From Gnetum montanum (Eukaryota; Streptophyta; Gnetopsida; Gnetales; Gnetaceae), in the NCBI GenBank assembly GCA_015680685.1, contig MNCI01005810.1:420772-484771 (forward strand): a stretch of 64,000 bases of DNA, written 5' to 3'. The notes under the pieces were generated by a model. That model saw nothing but the letters and a program-made list of their open reading frames with translations, did not search any database and was not told where the DNA came from. Position numbers and translations under genes: made by a program. Positions 55,993 to 64,000 of the stretch are shown here, piece after piece. Positions within the stretch are counted from its first letter, which is position 1; every line of letters starts with the position of its first letter.

Positions 55993-58900
55993 ATGAACTC
56001 CATGAACACCACCGCTGCAACAGCTCAAGTAACCGACGTCGTGGGCATCATGGCTATCCAATAGGCTGTCACGCAACACTCGGGAGTACAACCCACTGCG
56101 GGGCCCTGCCGGTCCCTAAGGTTTCAAGGGAGAGATCCAGCCTCCAACATTATAACCCAGGATCAGTACAATTTCATATGCATTAAGATACAAGCTGGCC
56201 TGGCTGTAGACCGAGTCGAAATGGAGGTAAAGAGGCAGTTCGAACTCTTTTACAGAGGGGGACACGAGTTCATCCCTTCACCGTATGATGTAATCCCTAT
56301 TCCGGAGTAGTATTCAGAGCTCGTCACACAGCTCCTCCTGCAAAGGAGCCACTCATTGGATCAACCTGCACTAGAGCCCCAACTAGAGGAAGAGGACGAA
56401 TTTGCTGCTCAATCCGAACAAGAGGATTCTTACCACACTCTAAGCCCGCAAGCACATGTTAACCCCATTTTTCATCCCGATACAGGGGAAATCATGCCCC
56501 TCCAGCACCTCAGGTTCACCTGTGCCCAAGCACCACCACCAGAAACATCAGCACTAGTGCATATTCCTCCCCTGAGCAACCCCCAACCTAATACCTTCCC
56601 TCTCGCAATCATACCCACTGCAGCGGCAGGCTCGTCCTCACAAGCACCACCCCCTCACGATAGCGTGGGAGTGACATTCCCACCCTAAGTGATAGGGATG
56701 CCACACATAATACCAGCCTCCACATCTACCCACTACATCCCTCACATTCAAACGCACACAGCCCCCTCGACCCCTGTAACCCAACAAGGGGTCCCTTCGC
56801 ACAACGTGGCCAGGCAATGGCCAACGATGGGTGTGCCGTCACACCAACCCACTCATCACAATGTGTCATCTCACATATTTCCACATGTTAACATTCCCCA
56901 AATACGACCACAACTGTAGTAGCAACAACCCCCTACATATAATGTATCATCCTTAGCACCACATGTTGTTCACCTTCCACAAACACAACCGCCGACCATG
57001 CAACTTTTGGCCTTTTAACACACCATCCAACAGTCTAACCTATATAATATACCACAACCACAAGTTACCTTGTCACCTAGTGCCCAAGAGTGGGAAGATG
57101 CCAAGAAATTGATGCAAGAATTAACTGACGAGGTAAAACACCTCAAAATAGCCGCCGATGGGGAGTTGAAGGTAGTGGACTTCTACCAAGATGACCCCAT
57201 CAACTCATCTATCCCAACCTTAACATTGCCCAAAGGCGTCTCCTTACCAATACTAACCAAATACAACAGGGAGATAGACCCCAACGCATACTTAATAACA
57301 TTTAGGTTAGAATGTGTGCTACTCCAGGCATGGCCCCATGCCATTCTCTGAGTGTTCCCCATGTTCCTCACGGGGAGAGCACTTGATTGGTATCGGGCTC
57401 TACCAAGGAATTCCATCTTCTTCTTGGAAGACTTATTACACTAGTTTGTGACTAGGTTCAAGTACAACTTGAAACCCGAGGCCACACTAGACAGCCTCAT
57501 ACAGGTCAAGCAAGCACCGCTTGAACCTTTACAGAAATTTATTCAGAGGTGGAGCACTACCTTTAACGAGTTGCACAAGACAATCTCCTAGACATACTTG
57601 CTCACAATCCTAAAGGGAGCTTTTAATGATTTCTTTAAATCCAAACTGTATTACCTTAATGCACATAATCTTAACCAGGCTTTTGTACAAATTAAGAATA
57701 TAAAAGAAGCAGCCCAAAATAGCCACAACCCTGCATACTTAGCCTTCAGAAATTAGCACACTAAAAAAGATAAAGAGAAGGCTAAGACAACCATAGCAAC
57801 AATAGTAGGCGCACAAAAAGCAAACATGACAGACCAAAATAAACTGCCCACAACCCCTACTAACTACAATAAACCAATTCCTACAACTACGTCGGAATCA
57901 TCATCATCGCAAAACCCAACAACGAACCGTACATGAAACTTCGAGAGGAAAGAACCCTCTCAATATACGCCTTTGCCAATGAAGCCCTCCCAGCTCTTTG
58001 ATCAACTCTTGAAGGCTGGGTTGATGAAACATAAACAGTTATCCCCCGCGGCCATCCAGAGACATGATCGGTTCTGTCAACTTGTTCAGAACCCAAGCTT
58101 AGCAACACTAGATGAGCCTCCCGTACCCAAAGGCTTTAGAATGGATCGCTTTTGCAACTACCATCAACGAAACGGGCACGGTACGGATTACTGTTTCACT
58201 TTCAAACAGGATATTCAGCAGATGATCGATGAAGGCCAAATCACTTTTGATGAGGCCAACCTGGTCCAACCACAGAATCAAGCTATGGGGGTGTACAAAG
58301 ACCCCCTGAACACCAAATAGGCACCATACGTCATCAATACAATCTACCATGATGATGATTCCGATGCACCCAACATTAACACTGTCTATCCCAAATATAA
58401 ACAGGAAACAGCTAATAGGCCGTTCGTAGTTCAGATTCCCCCCACTGTGTCCACGCCCATGCCTCAACCACCACGTGCTCCCCAGCAGCCATACATCATC
58501 CGAATACCCTTAGCTGTACCCACGCCTAACACCATGACACGTGACAAACCATACGTGGTGCGTGTCCCTCCCGTCATTCCCTCAAATGCATCAACCCCTT
58601 CTACTCGGCCTGCCCCTTTCATAGTCCGAGTACCACCAGCGGTCGCAATGGCAGAAGTCCAACCTCTGCCGAAACCAACCCCATATGTCGTTAGGATACC
58701 CGAAACTCCCAATTATTACCAAGCCTCCACCTCACAAACGCAAGGCAAACCCATCCCCTACGTCATTAGGGTACCTGGCCAGCCTTCCACTCAATCACAT
58801 CCGACTGACCAACCACAACCCCACCTGCCTCCATATGTGGTGCGAATCCCAAGGTAGCCCGAGACTCCAAGACTAGCCCCATGTCCATGCCACACACGAG

Positions 58901-60042
58901 AACGCCTAGCAGATAGGCTTACACATGAATGTGTGGAGAAGGAATGTCAACGGTTAGCTCTAGGGCCACCTAAGCCCATTCCACTTAACTCTGTACCTAT
59001 GTCATCACCTAACAACCAACTGGACACAGGTAATGAAGGCGAATCATCTGAAAAACATGAACTGTTTAAAATGATAGCTTCGAACAAAAATGACAAACCA
59101 ACAAAACATGAAATAAAACTGTTGGGCCCAATGGACCAAGTTATCATTGATAAAAACGCCCCAAACAGTAGAGACTTAGCAACAGCCTTAACACAAGTCA
59201 CCCAAGCATTGAAGCAAAAGAACACTTCGTTGAGATTGTATGACTTGGTGCTAACATCCCAAACACATTGAGAAGCTCTAGTACACATGTTAACGTCAAT
59301 CCCGGTAAGCGAGGACTTGCCCCCGAACGAACCCGCCATTCATGCGGTAATGTACTCGTCTCACGGAACCACTCCTAAACCCTTGAGCTTCCATGATGAC
59401 AACATTAAGGTGGACAAGAAAACACAAGAAATAACAATGGCCCCCATGTTCATAACAATACGCATAAACCAATTTAGAATACATAGGATCCACGTAGATG
59501 ATGGAGCTGCCAAAAACGTAGTACCGTATCCCATCATCGAACAACTAGGGCTTACTAAATTAATCAAACCAACCACAACCACATGTTTAAAATCATTTAG
59601 CAGGTCACGCGTAATAGTCAAAGGCACAGTGACCTTAGACTTCATAGCAGGGGATCAATTTCCCACGTCCGCCGATTTCCTGGTGGTCGACGAAATGCCA
59701 GGATTCAACTTAATATTAGGGAGACCTTGGTTGGCCCAACTAAAAGTGGTTTCCTCCCCTATACACCAAGAGATCCACCTGCCTTATGCAGGCGGTGAAA
59801 TCATCATACACGGGGAGGCTGCTACGCCTATCATTTCATCACATGTAGACATGGACCAAGGCTCGGAAGTCGAGCTTGAAGACCCTAAACGAAACGATAA
59901 AAATGCGCAACAACTGGTAAACAATGAGCCTTTAAACATGGAACAAGACCCACCTAAAACAGAAACGCCTGCGTCTGACACTGTACATACAACTGCTCAA
60001 GTGGAAATGTGCACAGAAATCATGCCAACTATCGAAATTTAG
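55993..60042 (+). pseudogene. Gag-protease of element B
   Basis: Begins MNSMNTTA. LRFQGRDP and ITQDQYNFICIKIQ match the Gag start of its relatives. The Retrotrans_gag domain is at about 57165-57720. The knuckle CNYHQRNGHGTDYC is at about 58156-58197. The linker (58420-58857) has seven P-[FY]-[IV]-[VI]-[RQ]-[IV]-P motifs. The protease (about 59380-59790) has VHVDDGAAKN and LILGRPWLAQL followed by SSPIHQEIHLPY. The natural stop is at 60040-60042. Around ten internal stops are present; at least five sit where element A has Gln or Arg, suggesting C-to-T change. There is no pol after it. Confidence 0.9.
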
Positions 60043-60054
60043 GATACATATGGC

Positions 60055-60949
60055 AAATGTCTACGCCCGACATGGAGTCTCCAAAGATAGAATGAAGATA
60101 GCCCCGAAGAGCAAGAATTGAAGCAAGTCGGAAACCATCAGGATATACGCCTAGCCATTGTCGGCGCATACGCTGAGCGTGTACGCCCAGCATCCACAGC
60201 ATCTACGTCCAACATACCCAGCGTATACGCCCAGAGTCTACACCCACCTGTATAGCGTACACGCTCAGCGTATACACTCAGCAGATGTAATATGTTGTAC
60301 ACTTGTAAATCTTACGCCCTATTTTCACCTAGTCAACGTCCACGTGTCGCCCAACCTGAGTCTAGCGTAATAACTGGTATAAAAACCCCACTTTTCCACT
60401 TGCACCAGAGCGTTGGCAAAAATCCCAGAGTAGACCAGAGAACATTTACACTGTGCACCAGAGCTAAAAACCATTTTACACTGGATAATCCTATATGCTG
60501 GGTACACAGTCTCTACGCTCCGCCTACAGTGCGAACCAGTCGAGTCATCCCTGCATCCACTGGGGCTTTTTGTCCACCTTGTGTTCCATCACAACTGCGT
60601 TAGACCGGTGCATTGTACTCTCATTCTGTAATATCATTGTTTATAGTTTAGGCTGATTTCTTATATGTGTTCTATTTACGCTCGTTTACATTTACGCCAT
60701 GCTCGCATCTGTTATGCTGTTTACGCTCTCGTTTATGCCCGTTACATCGTTTACACATAACCCAGTGTATAGCACTTCGGTATACATTCGAGGAAATCCT
60801 TATCTGATCTGCATGTGGACCACCCAAGGTACTCTACCTTCGTGCACTCCAGCTCGCCCTCAAGTGAAGGTAGGGTATTCTGTGCATGTCCTGTGATCCC
60901 ACAGTCTTTGTTTCCTTCCAGCCGGAGACCGATGATTTCAGGCGGTACA
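60055..60949 (+). repeat. Element B 3' LTR, 5'-truncated
   Basis: Aligns with 54572-55466 to the same end (GGTACA). The first 268 bp of the LTR are missing, and it is joined 12 bp after the gag-pro stop. Confidence 0.88.
60378..60385 (+). promoter_or_regulatory. TATA box of element B 3' LTR
   Basis: TATAAAAA in GGTATAAAAACCCCAC, equivalent to 54895. Confidence 0.5.
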
Positions 60950-60954
60950 GTATG
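60950..60954. repeat. Right target-site duplication of element B (GTATG)
   Basis: GTATG directly after the 3' LTR, identical to 54299-54303. Confidence 0.88.
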
Positions 60955-61396
60955 ATTCTTCATGTTTGGACTAAGCTACAAAGTCATCCTCTATTTGAGG
61001 ATTTGCCATGGACTGGTCTAAAGACTGGTTCCTGGCTAGGAGGAGCTATGAGATAAGTTTAGAGTAGTGCTCTGGAAGAGGGATGATGTCATACGGGGAA
61101 GGGATGAACTCATGTCCTCCCCTATGAAACAGTTCATATTGTCTCTTAGCCTCCATTTCAGTTTGGTCCACTGCTAGGCTGGATTGGATTTTTAGGCATA
61201 TAAAATTATATTGTTCCTGTGTGATAACGTTGAATGATGGATTCTTCCCTTGCAGTCTGAGAGATTGGTGGGATCCTCCTCAGGGATTAACCTCACTGTG
61301 GGTCCCTATGGGTTGCATAATAGGCATTAGCATCATCGTGGGTCCCACAGTATCCAGAATGGACTTTGTTCAACCATTGGTATTGGTAGTATTCAT
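60955..61396 (-). pseudogene. Gag of element C, N-terminal fragment
   Basis: The ATG at 61396 gives MNTTNTNG, then SLRLQGKNP, ITQEQYNFICLKIQ, AKRQYELFHRGGHEF and a run to KHEESY, where element B begins; HTISPQ resumes at 54303. This is collinear with the Gag N-terminus of A, B and D. A few stops are present (for example FVA* where A has FAAQ). Confidence 0.85.
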
Positions 61397-61499
61397 GGTA
61401 AAAGGTTCTAAATGTAAAAAGTGTATGTAGAAGAAAATTTGGTTAAGTATGAAAGTATGGACAGAGTGCTTGGCGTATAGCATACAGGCACTATTGTGA

Positions 61500-61900
61500 G
61501 TGTGAAGGGGCTGATCACAGCGTCTGAGCTAAGCTCACGGCATGCAGACTACAACAGTCAGCATGTAGATAGAGTCTATAGTGTGCAGGAATAGTCAACA
61601 TGTAGACAGAGTCTACAACGTGTAGGAACAGTCAACGTGTAGACGCTGAGGCTGCCGCGGAACAGGGTCTACAGCATGCAGGAATAGTCAGTGTGTAGAC
61701 AGAGTCTACAGCATGTAGGAATAGTCAGCATGTAGATAGAGTCTACAACACGCAGGAATAGTCAGCGTGTAGATGGAGTCTACAACGTGCAGGAATAGTC
61801 AGCGTGTAGACAGAGTCTACAGCGTGCAAGAACAGTCAGCGTGTAGACAGAGTCTACAGCGTGCAGGAACAGTTAGCATGTAGACGCTGAGGTTGCCGTG
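61500..61900 (-). repeat. 37-bp tandem repeat in the leader of element C
   Basis: Units contain GTCAGCGTGTAGACAGAGTC followed by TACAGCGTGCAGGAACA. Starts at 61724, 61761, 61798, 61835 and 61872 are exactly 37 bp apart, with more diverged copies to the left. It lies between gag and the primer-binding site. Confidence 0.88.
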
Positions 61901-62036
61901 GAATAGGACGCAAATTCAGAGAGTTTGCAAAATTAGATTTAACATTGATGCAACGTAGATCTGAGAAAATGAGGTGATAAATCAGAAGCACAAGGGACGT
62001 GTGTATGAGATCAGAGTAGTTTTAAACAGTTTCAGG

Positions 62037-62053
62037 CCCTCCTTCTAATGCCA
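62037..62053 (-). other. Primer-binding site of element C
   Basis: On the minus strand TGGCATTAGAAGGAGGG, directly inside the LTR end at 62059. One or two bases differ from the family form. Confidence 0.65.
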
Positions 62054-62058
62054 TTTTC

Positions 62059-62545
62059 TGTGCTGTCTGAAGTCATCGGTGGCTGGAATGAAATGTACAC
62101 CGAGAGATTTAGAGATAGAAGCAGAAGACCCTACCTTCGCTTGAGGATGAGCTGGGATTGACGAAGGTAGGGTACCTTGGGTGGTCCACATGCAGATTAG
62201 ACAAGGATTTCCCCGAACAATATGCCAATGCGCGATATGCTGGGTTATACATAAACGGTACGAAAAATGTAAATTGGCAAGCACGAATGTAAACAAGAGA
62301 TAAAAAAATACGAATGAAAACTATAACAAATCTTAGCAGAAAATGTAATAGTATTATTGCATAATAAAAATTACAATGCACCGGTCTAGATGCAGTTGCG
62401 AATCTGACACAAGGTGGACGAAGAGCCCCGGTGAATGCAGGGGTGTGATTGCATGTTGGTTCAGACTACAGGAATAGCGTGGAGGCTGTATGATCAGCGT
62501 GCAGGGTCCAAGTCTAGCATGCAAGGTGGGTGTCACAAATGTTCT
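62059..62545 (-). repeat. Element C 5' LTR, missing U3
   Basis: From its right part (CATTCACCGGGGCTCTTCGT, as in element B) to the U5 end at 62059. The TATA box and TGAAACACC start are absent. The right junction with element G's array lies at about 62545-62580. Confidence 0.7.
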
Positions 62546-62579
62546 CAGTGTGGATTACCTAGATTTTTGTCTAGATTTC

Positions 62580-62740
62580 TCCCCATCTATGACTATAAAC
62601 TAGCACTACACCATTTACTACGATGATAAACTAGTGATGTCCAAAAGATTATGACATGAAACTAATCCAATATAATCTGCTAGGACTATAAACTAGCAAC
62701 ATCACCAACAACCTGGCATCATTTGGAAAGAAAATGTTGC
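62580..62740 (+). repeat. TAAACT-core units of element G, resumed
   Basis: CTATAAACTAGCAC, GATAAACTAGTG, CATGAAACTAATCC and CTATAAACTAGCAA continue the array seen at 38712-38930. Confidence 0.65.
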
Positions 62741-63803
62741 TGCAATCGGCTGTACGTGCTCACCAAGAACCTGCCACCTCATTTTTCACATAGACTTGAG
62801 TGAAACTAATGTTGTTCAAGATCTTGTTTGCCTTGAAACTCCACATGATGGCTCCACTCCATTGATTACATTCAAGTTTAAAGTTTTTAGCTAATTGAAT
62901 CATTTGTGGTTTTTTTGTCCCCTCAAAGTTGTGTTTGCAGGATGACATTCTTGAGGCGTTTGTGCACGGATGCACTTCATCATGACGACAAGGTATCACA
63001 TTCTTCTTGATGCTCACAACTGGGTTAATTAATCCGCTCATAAGTACATTTCCAACTCTTGATGCATTTCCTATTCCTCATCATGTTATCCTTACCCTAC
63101 TCAATTACAGTTCCCTTATATAATATTCATCCCAAAACTCTAGATGCCCTATTGCACACTGTAGCTCCCTTGGTGGTCACAATGCAAAACATAGTATACA
63201 ATGCATGATACAAAATGCCAACACTCAAACATGAGCACGACACAAAAAGCAAGCTCTTTCAAAAGGACCAAAAAAAAGGGTCAAAGAGCAAAATGCACGG
63301 AAAAGGTCTTCATGACCCTGTTGACATCATAGACTAAAGACCATTGGCTCTTCTCATACAAGCCCCAGGCGAGAAGGCAATTGTCTTGGAAAAACACTCG
63401 TGTCTCAAATGATCATGTTGCACATCATTGCGTGGCTTTGGCTATTTGCAATGGGCTCCCTAAACATGACATGAGGGTTCCATTTCTCAAAAAAATGCAC
63501 CTCCTACGCCATGGTTCCAAAAAAATTCTATACATTGGCTATTGACAAGGACCAAAAACTGGCTCATTCACATGAGAGCATTCCTCTCCTATAGTTCAAA
63601 CAACGTCACCCTTTGGTTAATCCCTAATCCTCTAGTTACAACCTTCTTTTCTTAAACTAAACTTCCCTCAATCCAATGTACTTTTCAACATAGTGCAATG
63701 ACATATAGCTAGAGGCCAATAGATAATGCTTGGTACTTATTTATTCATGGTGTTTTGTACTTCTTTGTCAATGTCTATGTGGTGGATTCCTCTAGACATC
63801 CAC
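62741..63803 (+). other. 3' noncoding region of element G
   Basis: Aligns in reverse complement with 2886-3900 of element A, including CATTTTGCTCTTTGACC-like and CCAGGCGAGAAGGCAATTG sequences. No sense gene; a short open frame on the minus strand (63041-62760) matches 3642-3872. Confidence 0.7.
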
Positions 63804-63816
63804 AAAGAGGGGCCAA
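63804..63816 (+). other. Polypurine tract of element G
   Basis: AAAGAGGGGCCAA directly before the LTR start, identical to that of element A. Confidence 0.85.
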
Positions 63817-64000
63817 TGAAACACCATAAAATTTCAGCTCAACACTTTGAAACAAGAAAAATTCAGAGCCTCTTGAGTCTTGGGAGGAAAAAATTTGGCT
63901 AAGGCATGGAATTCACACTAAACTTGTCTAGCTAGCTCACCCACACTGAACTTGTTCAAGCCAGCTTGCTCATGCTGTCAAGCTAGCTTGACCTTAACGT
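63817..64000 (+). repeat. Element G 3' LTR, first 184 bp
   Basis: Starts TGAAACACCATAAAATTTCA and aligns closely with the start of the LTR at 27326. It is cut by the window end. Confidence 0.88.

Larger units (their letters stand above)
54304..60949 (+). mobile_element. Element B: Tat-like element with gag-pro and a large internal deletion
   Basis: 5' LTR 54304-55466, primer-binding site, leader, gag-pro (55993-60042), then directly a 3' LTR that lacks its first 268 bp (60055-60949). Target duplications GTATG are intact. The antisense gene, pol, polypurine tract and U3 start of the 3' LTR are gone. The two LTRs differ by this loss, so the deletion happened after insertion. B interrupts the gag of element C. 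Confidence 0.88.
38931..62560 (-). mobile_element. Element C: minus-strand element split by D and B, with deletions
   Basis: The left edge is the end of its 3' LTR (38931-39255). The right part is its 5' LTR (62059 to about 62545), primer-binding site, leader repeats and the N-terminal half of gag (61396-60955, continuing 54303-54045 after element B). Element D lies in the 3' LTR. Everything of C between D and the gag stub is missing: the rest of the 3' LTR, pol and protease. The 5' LTR also lacks its U3. I find no clean duplication around C; the left flank is ACTAC. Confidence 0.7.
27326..64000 (+). mobile_element. Element G: large Tat-like element hosting C, D and B
   Basis: The 5' LTR is at 27326-29201. 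The internal part runs 29202-38930, is interrupted by element C (about 38931-62560) and resumes to a polypurine tract at 63804. The 3' LTR starts at 63817 and leaves the window. The two LTR starts are clearly the same family. Gag-pro is missing: the leader joins directly to the truncated antisense gene near 29750-29855, so one internal deletion removed gag-pro and the 3' end of the antisense gene. Pol is present but decayed. Confidence 0.8.

Noticed and set aside
62560-62625. ACTAC target duplication on the right of element C
   Set aside because: ACTAC occurs twice within the array here, but neither copy abuts an LTR edge, so no duplication can be claimed.

Overview
The window is plant nuclear DNA made almost entirely of nested Ty3/gypsy LTR retrotransposons. 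No unambiguous single-copy host gene was found. The pol genes carry RT, an RNase H, a second (archaeal-type) RNase H and integrase, gag has a C-x2-H-x4-H-x4-C knuckle, and protease has an ILGRPWL-type motif; together these point to the Tat/Ogre lineage. A large, repeat-rich plant genome is likely. A gymnosperm is possible, but the sequence does not settle it.

Layout. Element A (395-11148, minus strand) is complete. It has two 2478-bp LTRs, the target duplication TAAAG, a nearly intact gag-pro frame and no pol. It sits in an old AT-rich region (1-389 and 11154-19284) that also holds a decayed coiled-coil reading frame, a 77-bp satellite and a decayed Ty1/copia gag. From 19285 to the window end there is a nest: element I (decayed gag-pro) is interrupted by element H at 25317, H by G at 27326, and G by C (minus strand) at 38931. 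Element D sits in C's 3' LTR and element B in C's gag. G resumes near 62580 and its 3' LTR begins at 63817.

The most interesting content is a gene on the antisense strand between gag-pro and pol. In D it lies at 49222-45098. I reconstruct eight exons and seven short GT-AG introns. Every junction keeps frame and the exon sum is 3498 nt, divisible by three. The product joins a basic N-terminus, a HAD/FCP1-like phosphatase fold without its key aspartates, a domain resembling the antisense 'plant transposon protein' of Tat elements, a coiled coil and a very acidic tail. G carries a truncated copy with matching exon edges. Introns on the antisense strand are not removed from the genomic RNA, so they could survive retrotransposition.

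Other shared features are short arrays containing a TAAACT core at the ends of the gag-pro and pol modules, U3 regions built from tandem units with imperfect palindromes, a common primer-binding site (TGGxxCTAGAAGGAGGG) and a repeated P-[FY]-V-[VI]-R-[VI]-P motif in the Gag linker. Most copies are inactivated, and many stop codons look like C-to-T changes at CAG, CAA or CGA codons. Alignments and identities were judged by eye.
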